A stretch of 64,000 bases of DNA, taken from assembly GCF_029360725.1 (NCBI RefSeq), contig NZ_JARKMY010000010.1:454305-518304 (forward strand), written 5' to 3'. Position 1 is the stretch's first letter; every line of letters starts with the position of its first letter. The notes beneath the pieces were generated by a model. The model did no database searches and was not told the origin of the DNA. It saw only the letters and a list, made by a program, of their open reading frames with translations. This DNA comes from Chryseolinea sp. H1M3-3 (GTDB taxonomy: Bacteria > Bacteroidota > Bacteroidia > Cytophagales > Cyclobacteriaceae). A program made the position numbers and the translations under genes. Positions 17,962-25,840 of this stretch are shown in pieces.

Positions 17962-19287
17962 TTATAAATGCTTAACGGGGACATAAATATCAAACGTTGC
18001 TTCTTCATTCAAAGTGCCAGTTGCCGTGATAATCCCGTGGTGATTTTCAACAATTCGTTTACAGATAGCAAGGCCAATACCGGTGCCGGGATATTCCTCC
18101 TGACTATGAAGACGCTGAAACATTTCAAAGATGCGTTCATTGTACTCTGGTTCGAAGCCAATACCGTTGTCGATATAAGTAAGGTGACAGTAGTCCAATT
18201 TAGGTGATAGTCTCCCCGCCGGCAAGGTGGGATTTTCGTTAAATAATTTTCTACCTCGAACGACTCTAGACGTTATAATAATGTGAAGTGTCTTTTGGGG
18301 GTTTGAGAATTTCAATGAGTTGCTAATCAGGTTATAAAAAAGCTGGTAAAATTGAAACCGGATAATGCTGACTTTGCAAAGTTTAGTAGATTCTAATACA
18401 GCTTTCTTCTCCAGTAATTCTTCTTCAAAGTAATTCTGTACTTCATCTAAAACTGTCGTGAGATCTACCGTTTCAAATTTGTGTTTATCGTTCTTTGTGC
18501 GTGAGTAAGACAGCAAATCAAGTATTAGCCCCTGCATTCTTTTGGCCGTCTCATGGATTTTTTGCAAGTAGGTTTTACCCTGATAGGACAAGTTTTCGCT
18601 TTCTTCTCTGAGCATGAAGTTGACGAAATTCTGAATTTTACGCAGTGGTTCCTGCAAATCGTGACTCGATACATGCGTGAAAGAAGTTAGATCCTTGTTT
18701 GCAATCTCAAGTTCAATATTTTTTTGTTGCAATTGTTTTGCCCTGTGTTTTAATTCTTCCTGGTTTTTATTTTGGACAGTTAAATCTGTAAGAATAATAC
18801 TTAACATAAAAGTATTATCCAACAACAATGGATTTGAAGACATAAGGACTGGTATAGTCTTGTCCGCACTACTGTGCAGGTAGATTTCTTCTTTTATCGG
18901 ATGCTCACTGCATTGTTGAAACATGGTGTCAAAACGACCCTTCGAATGATCATCAATAAACGTATTGAATTTTGTTCCTATTACCTTTTGTAGTGGTTGA
19001 TTCACCAGGTTTGCGAAGTAAGAATTGGCGTATAAAATCGTTCCATCTTTATCAAGCGTGATTGCACCTTCATGCATTTTCTCAATTAAAATTCTGTAGA
19101 TTTTGTCAGCGTTTTTTTCAGTATAGACCTTAAGTCTTTCTTCACCAGCAATTACTAAGGCATCAATATCTTCTTTTTTAATAGCCTCAATGGATTTTAT
19201 TGCCTCCTTTAGCTTTCGTTTGAGCGCAGTATTTTCCTGAGTTAACTTTTCAATTTCGCCGATAGATTTTTTACCGCGTACACTCAT
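17962..19287 (-). CDS. PAS-domain sensor histidine kinase of the kaiBC operon
   Basis: 441 residues, no membrane segment, so cytoplasmic. An N-terminal coiled coil (about 10-45) leads into the KEDIDALVI and ADKIYRILIEKMHEGA motifs seen before PAS domains of many kinases. The PAS domain covers about 75-170 and is followed by a second coiled coil. HisKA has SSHDLQEPLRKI (H209); HATPase has N-box NLISNSLKF, DNGIGF and GTGIGLAICK. It starts 18 bp after kaiB and is last in the operon receiver-kaiC-kaiB-kinase. Inference: it passes a signal to or from the KaiBC unit, analogous in position but not in sequence to SasA. Confidence 0.92.
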   Translation of the reverse strand: MSVRGKKSIGEIEKLTQENTALKRKLKEAIKSIEAIKKEDIDALVIAGEERLKVYTEKNADKIYRILIEKMHEGAITLDKDGTILYANSYFANLVNQPLQKVIGTKFNTFIDDHSKGRFDTMFQQCSEHPIKEEIYLHSSADKTIPVLMSSNPLLLDNTFMLSIILTDLTVQNKNQEELKHRAKQLQQKNIELEIANKDLTSFTHVSSHDLQEPLRKIQNFVNFMLREESENLSYQGKTYLQKIHETAKRMQGLILDLLSYSRTKNDKHKFETVDLTTVLDEVQNYFEEELLEKKAVLESTKLCKVSIIRFQFYQLFYNLISNSLKFSNPQKTLHIIITSRVVRGRKLFNENPTLPAGRLSPKLDYCHLTYIDNGIGFEPEYNERIFEMFQRLHSQEEYPGTGIGLAICKRIVENHHGIITATGTLNEEATFDIYVPVKHL

Positions 19288-19305
19288 GTATTTAAAGCGA
19301 AGTAA

Positions 19306-19632
19306 TTAAACCAGATTAAGACCTGCCAGAACCTTTTCAGTATTCGACAGATCTCCAACAAGCCTACCTTCCGGCCGTGGAAATTTTCTTATCAAGAGCG
19401 GTATAGCTATGATGTCTTCTTTGACAGCCAAATATGGTTGTTGGTAAATATCGATTACTTCCAACTCATATCTTCCTTTCAGGTGCTTCTCACAGATTGC
19501 TTTTATGTTTATAATTGCCCGTTTGGAGTTGGGTAAAATGCCTGCAACGAACAATTGAAGTATATACTTTTCTCCCTGAGCATCTTTTGCTTTTTTCTTA
19601 ACCTTTTTGTTTTGGGCTAACTTTTTTAACAT
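19306..19632 (-). CDS. kaiB: Circadian clock protein KaiB homologue
   Basis: 108 residues, close to the roughly 100-residue KaiB length, with a Lys-rich N-terminal extension. The thioredoxin-like KaiB core is clear: YILQLFVAG, then SKRAIINIKAICE, YELEVIDIYQQP, and the proline-rich IIAIPLLIRKFPRPEGRLVGDLS with the terminal LNLV. KaiB binds the KaiC CI ring and is a fold-switching protein in cyanobacteria. It lies between kaiC (79 bp upstream) and a kinase gene (18 bp downstream). No KaiA is present, as expected outside cyanobacteria, so a self-sustained clock is not implied. Confidence 0.95.
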   Translation of the reverse strand: MLKKLAQNKKVKKKAKDAQGEKYILQLFVAGILPNSKRAIINIKAICEKHLKGRYELEVIDIYQQPYLAVKEDIIAIPLLIRKFPRPEGRLVGDLSNTEKVLAGLNLV

Positions 19633-19711
19633 GGTGATTAGCTTATTCTGCGCATAAAAGATTCAGTGGTTTAAATTGTATTGTGTTTTTTTTCGGCATG
19701 CTACGCCGATT

Positions 19712-21190
19712 CTATTCTTCAGAAGTTCCTGAAGCCTCACGCTCCTTACCTTGACGTTCAGAAATTTGTTTTAGTGCAATTCCGAAATCTGAAATAATTA
19801 AATGCTTTACCATTTTAGAATGTCCCATACCTCTTGACTTCATCACTGTGCAGGTTCGTTTGCGTTCACCATCAGATTCGGCATCCTGAACCATGATCCA
19901 GGTGTCAACCATAGATGAAATTCCTTCGTCGCTCGGATTCCTTTCTATTAACTTCTCCGTTATCGCGGCAGTAAAAATGACGGTTATCTGCTCGCCCTTT
20001 AAGTAGTCTACAAACCTCGTAAGCATTAGCCTTACACCACTATTTGGTCCCTCAGTCATTAAATTTGTAATCGGGTCAAGAATAACTGCAGCAGGTTTGA
20101 TTTTTTTTATTTTATTCTTAATAGAAATAAAGTGCAATTCAAGATTTTGTAACGTAGGACGTGAGGAGTAAAAAAGCAATCGACCAGACTTAACCAAAGG
20201 TTCTAAATTGATCCCGATGGATCGCATATTTCTGATCACCTGGTTGGGGGCTTCTTCAAAGGCACAATAAAGACATTGCACATTTTCTTTACAAACATCA
20301 AATGCAAAAGAGGCTGCAATACTCGTTTTACCTGTGCCCGCCGTGCCTGATATCAGGACGCTGCTTCCTGCATAATAACCTCTCTTACCAAGCATTTCGT
20401 TTAAATCTGGAATGCCTGTTGAGATTATTTTTGAACTTATTTTACTCCGAATCGGCTCGGCAATAATCGGAAATACCGTCACCCCTTTTTCATCGATAAC
20501 AAAAGGATATTCATTGTTGCCATGCTCCGACCCCCTGTATTTAACAACCCGTAGGCGCCGGGTTGTAACCTGGTCCTTTACGCGATTATCCAATACGATG
20601 ACGCAGTCGGCTACGTATTCCTCCAAACCATGGCGGGTAAGAAACGCATCCCCAATTTCTGCGGTAATTATTGCAGTTACGTTCTTTTCTTTTAACCAGG
20701 AAAAAAGTCTTTTAAATTCTGAACGCAGAATCTTGTAATCAAAGGCGTAAAAAAGCGTATCTAACGAATCAAGCACTACGCGCTTAGCTTTTACCTTTTT
20801 TATCGCTTGTTCAAGTCTTACAAATAATCCTTCTATATCATACTTACCAGTCTCCACTATCTCATCCCTGCTGAGGCTGACATGCTCCAGGTATATTTTA
20901 TTTTCCGCAAGATGGGTCTTTAGATTATACCCTAAAGATTTTACGTTCATCTCTAGTTCATCGGTCTTCTCTTCAAATGCCATGAAAACGCCAGGCTCTT
21001 TAAACATGGTAATTCCATTCACAATGAATTCCATAGCAAGAATTGTTTTGCCACATCCGGTGTTGCCTAGCAAAAGCGTGGGACGGTTTTTCGGTAGGCC
21101 TCCTGTTGTAATATCATCGAGGCCTTCAATGCCCGTTGGTGACTTTGGAAATTTAAATTTTGGTGCTTTTAATTTGTTACCTTTTAGCAT
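19712..21190 (-). CDS. kaiC: KaiC-type double RecA ATPase
   Basis: 492 residues with two RecA/KaiC domains. CI has Walker A GNTGCGKT (42-49) and the catalytic Glu pair in AFEEKTDE. CII has Walker A GTAGTGKT (282-289) and AFEEAPNQ. The CII segment EGISSMVDT aligns with the autophosphorylation site of cyanobacterial KaiC (S431-T432), giving S425-S426, so Ser replaces Thr. The KSRGMGHSKM motif and a short charged tail follow. KaiC forms hexamers that hydrolyse ATP and may autophosphorylate. It is preceded by a receiver gene (30 bp) and followed by kaiB. The identity is firm; its role as timer or stress regulator here is inference. Confidence 0.96.
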   Translation of the reverse strand: MLKGNKLKAPKFKFPKSPTGIEGLDDITTGGLPKNRPTLLLGNTGCGKTILAMEFIVNGITMFKEPGVFMAFEEKTDELEMNVKSLGYNLKTHLAENKIYLEHVSLSRDEIVETGKYDIEGLFVRLEQAIKKVKAKRVVLDSLDTLFYAFDYKILRSEFKRLFSWLKEKNVTAIITAEIGDAFLTRHGLEEYVADCVIVLDNRVKDQVTTRRLRVVKYRGSEHGNNEYPFVIDEKGVTVFPIIAEPIRSKISSKIISTGIPDLNEMLGKRGYYAGSSVLISGTAGTGKTSIAASFAFDVCKENVQCLYCAFEEAPNQVIRNMRSIGINLEPLVKSGRLLFYSSRPTLQNLELHFISIKNKIKKIKPAAVILDPITNLMTEGPNSGVRLMLTRFVDYLKGEQITVIFTAAITEKLIERNPSDEGISSMVDTWIMVQDAESDGERKRTCTVMKSRGMGHSKMVKHLIISDFGIALKQISERQGKEREASGTSEE

Positions 21191-21220
21191 AAGGTCAATA
21201 TATTTTTAGTATTGGTAAAG

Positions 21221-21667
21221 CTACACTTCCAGCAAAGAAAGAATAAACTTCTTCCTGGCAGGACGGTCAAACTTGTTTTTGATAATGCGTGTAAGGACGA
21301 ATTGAATTAATTTGGCAAGCTCATCAATTCCTGTTTTTCGAATATAATAGTGTGCACCACTTGCGTACAACATATCGGCCACGTCGTCATGCACATAAGT
21401 AGAATACATAATGACCGGAAGTGCTTTTAATTCAGGACTTGATTTTATTTCTGTGAGACATTCAAAACCGTTTTTGCGCGGCATGTTGTAATCAAGGAAG
21501 AGAACATCAGGAAGCTTCGCGGAATTTTCAAAAAGATAAGCCATCAATTTGGCCCCATCGTCGACCATCGTCAGTCGAGTTGGAATTGATAAGGATTCAA
21601 CCGCTTTATCGAAGAAGTACCGGTCGTCCCGGTCGTCATCAGCAAGTAAAATATGGACGGGGATCAT
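21221..21667 (-). CDS. Single-domain response regulator upstream of kaiC
   Basis: About 148 residues from the ATG at 21665-21667 (start MIPVHILLADDD); a longer frame to 21721 would need a TTG start and adds residues foreign to the family. Receiver features are D10/D11/D12, phospho-acceptor D59 in FLDYNMP, and YIRKTG. A short basic C-terminal helix follows but no DNA-binding domain, so it acts by protein contact. First gene of the receiver-kaiC-kaiB-kinase operon. CheY-like receivers of this stand-alone kind commonly pair with PAS kinases such as that at 17962. Confidence 0.9.
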   Translation of the reverse strand: MIPVHILLADDDRDDRYFFDKAVESLSIPTRLTMVDDGAKLMAYLFENSAKLPDVLFLDYNMPRKNGFECLTEIKSSPELKALPVIMYSTYVHDDVADMLYASGAHYYIRKTGIDELAKLIQFVLTRIIKNKFDRPARKKFILSLLEV

Positions 21668-21837
21668 TGATAGTGGTGTTTCATAACGTTTAAGCCAATA
21701 GGGGGGAGCAACAACAAGCAAAGCGACATTAAATATACAAATTAATCACGGGATCACGGTAAGTTTTGCTCAGACGGGGTGGTTTCTGCTTACGACGAAA
21801 GAAAGCCTAACTTTCACTTTTATGATAATAGCACCAC

Positions 21838-21875
21838 TGTACTTCGAACGAAGTTATTTGTACTTCAAGTTGAAG
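21838..21875. promoter_or_regulatory. Two phased dyads upstream of the kaiC operon
   Basis: Two inverted repeats both begin TGTACTTC and start 21 bp apart (21838 and 21859). The first contains ACTTCG-AA-CGAAGT (21841-21854) and the second CTTCAA-G-TTGAAG (21863-21875). They sit in the 314-bp gap between the two signalling operons, about 170 bp before the receiver start. The spacing of about two helical turns suggests a dimeric regulator site; no binder is known. Confidence 0.4.
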
Positions 21876-21981
21876 AAGGCTATCCCGCGTACTGGGGCGC
21901 TTGAGAAGAGTTGCAATAAACATTCAAAGTTGTCACACGGTTATGAAAGGCGCACCAAAGCATGCCCTTGTCAGCATTCAC

Positions 21982-22377
21982 CTAAACGATGTAAGACAAA
22001 AATTTGTGAATGAGTATTTTGCCGTCAGCATAAGTGCTGGGTTTTACGAGATAGTCTATGGCTCCCAAACTGAGGCATTTTCTTTTTTCGCTCTCGTTAG
22101 TAGATGTAGAAAAAATAATCACAGGGATATGTTTGAACCGAACGTCTCGTTTAATATGAAGCAATGTTTGCGTTCCGTTTAATAAAGGCATATTGAGGTC
22201 CAATACGATTAAATTCGGAAGGGAAATGACATTAAGTAATTCCAGGTAATCAATTAATTCCTTACCATTCAACATAAATTTAACATTCTCTTGCTGTCCC
22301 ACTTCAGTGAAGTAATCAAGCAGGATCATGTGATCTTCCAGGTCATCATCTACGACCAAAATTTGATACGGCGCCAT
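21982..22377 (-). CDS. Single-domain response regulator of the stressosome operon
   Basis: 131 residues forming one receiver: D10/D11/D12, phospho-acceptor D60 in VLDLNMP, and YLVKPS. No output domain is present. It starts one base after the stop of the upstream kinase gene and is the last gene of the rsbR-rsbS-rsbT-phosphatase-kinase-receiver operon. Inference: it accepts phosphate from the H331 kinase and acts by protein contact. Confidence 0.92.
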   Translation of the reverse strand: MAPYQILVVDDDLEDHMILLDYFTEVGQQENVKFMLNGKELIDYLELLNVISLPNLIVLDLNMPLLNGTQTLLHIKRDVRFKHIPVIIFSTSTNESEKRKCLSLGAIDYLVKPSTYADGKILIHKFLSYIV

Positions 22378-22378
22378 A

Positions 22379-24022
22379 CTAATCTCGTTGAATATCTTGC
22401 GTTAAAGGAAAGGTGATTTTAAAAATCGCATACTCACCTAATATTGATTCTGCATTAATGGATGCATTGTGAAGTTCAGCAATCTTTTTGCAGATTGATA
22501 AACCAATACCTGTTCCCGGAAACCTGTCGCGCGTATGCAGTCGTTCAAACAGTCCAAAGATTTTTTCTTTGTACTCGTCTTCAAAACCGATACCATTGTC
22601 TTTTACTGTTATTGAAACGTTTTCTGTGTCTGCAACTAAGCTAACTCGAATATGAGGGGGTACATCAGGCTTACGATATTTTAACGAATTAGAAATTAAG
22701 TTCACAAATAATTGGCGGAGCCGTAATGGATTTCCCATAACAGTACTCAGTTTATCAATCTCCACGACTCCTTTGCTTTCCTGAATCCTGTAATCCATGT
22801 CCTGCAGCACTTCACCCATCAACATATTTAAATCCACCTGCTCGAATAAAAGATGTTGATTTTGGAGCTGAGAATAACTCAATAAATCCGTTATCAACTC
22901 CTTCATTCGTTCTGCAGCTTTAACAATATTACTTAATGTCGCGTGTCCCGCGTCTCCAAGGCTTGATGAATACCTTCGATTAAGTGTATCGGAATAGAAA
23001 AATAATTTTCTTAATGGTTCCTGAAGATCATGTGAGGCAAGATGTGCAAATTGTTCAAGTTCATAGTTACTGCGGTTTAACGCAATAATTTTCTCCTGGA
23101 GTTCCTTTTGATTTTCAAATAACTGCTCTTGTGTCGCTTTGAGTTCACGATTATCTTTTAACGTTACCTCTATAAGTTTCTGAGCATCGACATCCACTAT
23201 AAAGCCGATCCATTGTGTGATAATTTGCCTTTCATCCTTCAATGGAACAACAGAAATCATATGCCACAGAAATTTGCCAGACGCTTTTTCCCGAAATCTG
23301 TATTGGCCATTGAACGAAGTTTGTTGCGCGTATGCATTGTTCAGATTCTTTGCAAACACCGTATAGTCGTGTGGATGAAGGAAGTTTTTCCAACTTAAGC
23401 TTGTTAATTGATCCGGCATCTGACCTAAAAAATTCACCAGCCACTGATTGCTATATTTTACAACCCCAGCGTTATTTGCGGAGAACATCATCAATGGAAG
23501 CGAATCGGTCAGCACCCTAAAATCATTTTCACTTTTCTGAACTTTTTCGGCCAGATCCTGCAGTAATAAATTTTTTCTCCGTAATTCGTCATACGGTGAC
23601 AGTGGGGGCTCAAGTTTAAAATATTTAACGAATGAGTCCAGGCTTTTCTCTGTTACAACCCGCGGAAGACTCAATCGCTGCTTTAGAACAACTTGCGCCT
23701 GCTTTACCGACACGGTGACTTCGACATCGCCCACCAGGCGTTTTGCATATTGGCATGCTTCAACGCATTCGCGGGTGAAATCTTTTTTATCGCGTATAAT
23801 TGCGTGTAAAAACTGTTTAGCATTAGCCACATGAATACACAAGACGAGTTCTGCATTTTTTCCATGTTCAATCGCGCAACGAGCGATCTCAGAAACCGCT
23901 GTTGCTACGGAAGTCTGAGTTATAAGAGAAAAGCCGATTAGCTCACATAATTTCATTGCCCGTTTATGGGCAAGAATTAAGTCCATTTCGTTTTCAAGTT
24001 TTACGCAGACAATCTCCTTCAT
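22379..24022 (-). CDS. Histidine kinase with degenerate RsbT-like N-terminal domain
   Basis: 547 residues, cytoplasmic. Residues 1-130 resemble the RsbT/RsbW ATPase fold (QTSVATAVSEIARCAIEHG aligns with QTKIITAASELARNML of the neighbouring RsbT-like protein). However, the DxGPGI nucleotide-binding motif is missing; IIRDKKDF stands there. A PAS domain follows (about 170-290), then a coiled coil, HisKA with ASHDLQEPLRKL (H331), and an intact HATPase with NLISNSLKY, DNGIGF and GTGIGLSICKK. It starts 4 bp after the SpoIIE-type gene. The N-terminal domain may bind the stressosome core or an STAS partner without catalysis, so this protein could be the bridge between partner switching and phosphorelay. 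Confidence 0.9.
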   Translation of the reverse strand: MKEIVCVKLENEMDLILAHKRAMKLCELIGFSLITQTSVATAVSEIARCAIEHGKNAELVLCIHVANAKQFLHAIIRDKKDFTRECVEACQYAKRLVGDVEVTVSVKQAQVVLKQRLSLPRVVTEKSLDSFVKYFKLEPPLSPYDELRRKNLLLQDLAEKVQKSENDFRVLTDSLPLMMFSANNAGVVKYSNQWLVNFLGQMPDQLTSLSWKNFLHPHDYTVFAKNLNNAYAQQTSFNGQYRFREKASGKFLWHMISVVPLKDERQIITQWIGFIVDVDAQKLIEVTLKDNRELKATQEQLFENQKELQEKIIALNRSNYELEQFAHLASHDLQEPLRKLFFYSDTLNRRYSSSLGDAGHATLSNIVKAAERMKELITDLLSYSQLQNQHLLFEQVDLNMLMGEVLQDMDYRIQESKGVVEIDKLSTVMGNPLRLRQLFVNLISNSLKYRKPDVPPHIRVSLVADTENVSITVKDNGIGFEDEYKEKIFGLFERLHTRDRFPGTGIGLSICKKIAELHNASINAESILGEYAIFKITFPLTQDIQRD

Positions 24023-24026
24023 ACTA

Positions 24027-25043
24027 TCATTTTACGCTTAATATCAAGATGGACGAATCGTCATTTCCCCGAGTAAAATCCCGATAGATCGCTGCAGCAA
24101 GAATCATTGTATTATACTTCAGTATCGCCGGATATTTGGCAAGGTCCCACCTTGTTTGAAGTCCATCTGAACACATAATCAATCGTTGATTCCGTTCTAC
24201 AGGAAAGATGGAGGGGCTCATTGAATGAGGTAGGTTGTGTCCAATTGTTCCATTGTATGGCAGATAATTTTTATAATTCAGTGCAGTATACAATCGGGTA
24301 AAAATATTTCCGACGCCGCAAATGCTCCACTCACTTGTTTGACGGTTGAAAACAGCAATTGTTCCGACAAGACCCCTGGTCCGTCTCACCTTCTCATGCA
24401 TCTGCCGGATCATGTCAACAGGATCATCGTCTTCCGAGGCGAAAAAAAAGTCGCCGGCCAGCTCGACTGCTTCTTTCGCATATTTTCCATGACCAAGACC
24501 GTCACCAAAGAATACTTTAACGCCAGACAAAGTTTCTTTTATTCTATAACCATCCCCACAAACTTCCTCACGCGGCTTGTTTATAAAAAGGTCACTCCAC
24601 TCAAAAAGTCTTTTTTTTATGGGCAAGCTTTTGTCACCCTCTGATCTTACGGATGCATATAAGATTGTTCCGGTACCTACCAAGGTATACAACTCTACGT
24701 CGTCGCTTAATCGATGAATGGCCCCCAGGCCCTGGCCAAGTGTTTTTGTTGTTGAAACACCATCCTTCATCATGCCGATTTTGTCTACGATGCCCGGCCC
24801 TTTATCCAGACTGATGATCTCAAACTTTCGATCATTTTCATTGATATCTGTTACCCTGTACAGCAACTCACCACTTCCCGCATGCTTGACAAGGTTCGAA
24901 CAAATTTCCGACACAACGATGTCGATTGCTGCGACCTTATTTTCCTTAAAATGTCTTTTTACTACCTGCTGATGAATCTCTCGCTTTATATAGGCAACAT
25001 AACTTCGTTCCTCAATTTGGTAGCTAGTAAAGGTCTTATCCAT
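24027..25043 (-). CDS. SpoIIE/RsbX-type PP2C phosphatase with N-terminal anti-sigma-like ATPase domain
   Basis: 338 residues in two domains. Residues 1-135 form an RsbT/RsbW-like HATPase with VVSEICSNLVKHA, LDKGPGI and TLGQGLGAIHRL. Residues 150-338 form a PP2C/SpoIIE phosphatase with metal-binding acidic motifs GDGLGHG, CSDGLQTRWD and GNDDSSILIL. It would dephosphorylate STAS proteins such as the RsbS- and RsbR-like neighbours, resetting the stressosome. Its start overlaps the rsbT-like gene by 8 bp. The fusion of ATPase and phosphatase in one chain differs from free-standing Bacillus RsbX. Confidence 0.92.
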   Translation of the reverse strand: MDKTFTSYQIEERSYVAYIKREIHQQVVKRHFKENKVAAIDIVVSEICSNLVKHAGSGELLYRVTDINENDRKFEIISLDKGPGIVDKIGMMKDGVSTTKTLGQGLGAIHRLSDDVELYTLVGTGTILYASVRSEGDKSLPIKKRLFEWSDLFINKPREEVCGDGYRIKETLSGVKVFFGDGLGHGKYAKEAVELAGDFFFASEDDDPVDMIRQMHEKVRRTRGLVGTIAVFNRQTSEWSICGVGNIFTRLYTALNYKNYLPYNGTIGHNLPHSMSPSIFPVERNQRLIMCSDGLQTRWDLAKYPAILKYNTMILAAAIYRDFTRGNDDSSILILSVK

Positions 25044-25464
25044 TTTTCCATTTGATCACGGTAACTGTTGTACCCTTACCCACTTCTGATTCAATATTAA
25101 ATTCGCTGACAAGTCTTTTCGTACCGGGGAGGCCAAGTCCAAGGCTTTTTGCTGTGGAGTATCCATCCTTCATAGCCATTGGTATATTAGCTATTCCAGG
25201 GCCTTGATCCTTAAATGTCAAGCGAATACCATTTTCCCTACCGGTGCTGATGACTTCCAGCGTGACTTTACCGCCTTTAGCGTACTTCAACATGTTTCGT
25301 GCAAGCTCGCTGGCGGCCGTAATTATTTTTGTTTGATTGACGAGACCCATTCCAATCTTCACGGCATGTTCTTTCAGGCGGTTACGGAACGGTATAACAT
25401 CCACCTCCCTCACAATTGTCATTAATTCTTTATTCAGCACTACCATCATCCGATCCGTCGACAT
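25036..25464 (-). CDS. RsbT-like serine kinase/anti-sigma-type ATPase
   Basis: 142 residues with the GHKL ATPase of the RsbT family: N-box ASELARNMLKYA, G1 DQGPGI and G2 KSLGLGLPG, with a terminal strand TTVTVIKW. In Bacillus, RsbT phosphorylates RsbS and RsbR and, when released, activates a downstream phosphatase. The frame overlaps the end of the rsbS-like gene by 35 bp; a later Met (position 6 or 7) is possible as start and would still overlap. No sigma-B is in view, so the target of released RsbT is probably a protein of this cluster. Confidence 0.92.
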   Translation of the reverse strand: MSTDRMMVVLNKELMTIVREVDVIPFRNRLKEHAVKIGMGLVNQTKIITAASELARNMLKYAKGGKVTLEVISTGRENGIRLTFKDQGPGIANIPMAMKDGYSTAKSLGLGLPGTKRLVSEFNIESEVGKGTTVTVIKWKNG

Positions 25465-25831
25465 TGCGCTCCATATTGGTCAATTTACTGCGCAACAGCT
25501 CCATCCCTTTTTCGACATTAAGTGCGCTGAATACTCCAGACAAGGGTAGTCCTAGCTCTACCAATGTTATTGCCACTGCTGGCTGCATTCCAACAACAAC
25601 CGTTTCGGCATCTAAAATCTTTGACATCGCCGCAATGTTTCCAATAATCCTCCCCATGAAAGAGTCGATGATGCTGACGGCTGATATATCGATGAGTACA
25701 CCGCGGGCGCCTGTTTTATTGATCATTTGGACAAGATCTGCTTCAAGAGATTCGGCGAGTCGATCGTATAAATCAACTTGAATGGTAACCAAAAGCAAAC
25801 GGCCCATCCTTAAAATTGGGATCTTTTCCAT
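25430..25831 (-). CDS. RsbS-like STAS protein (stressosome scaffold)
   Basis: 133 residues of single STAS domain. The conserved segment VLIDISAVSIIDSFMGRIIG places S57 at the Bacillus RsbS phosphorylation site (Ser59), and VVGMQPAVAITLVELGL is nearly the RsbS signature. An acidic tail (VDGSDDGSAE) is extra. RsbS and RsbR form the stressosome shell that sequesters RsbT. It lies 9 bp after the rsbR-like gene and overlaps the rsbT-like gene. Confidence 0.94.
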   Translation of the reverse strand: MEKIPILRMGRLLLVTIQVDLYDRLAESLEADLVQMINKTGARGVLIDISAVSIIDSFMGRIIGNIAAMSKILDAETVVVGMQPAVAITLVELGLPLSGVFSALNVEKGMELLRSKLTNMERNVDGSDDGSAE

Positions 25832-25840
25832 TTCACAAAA

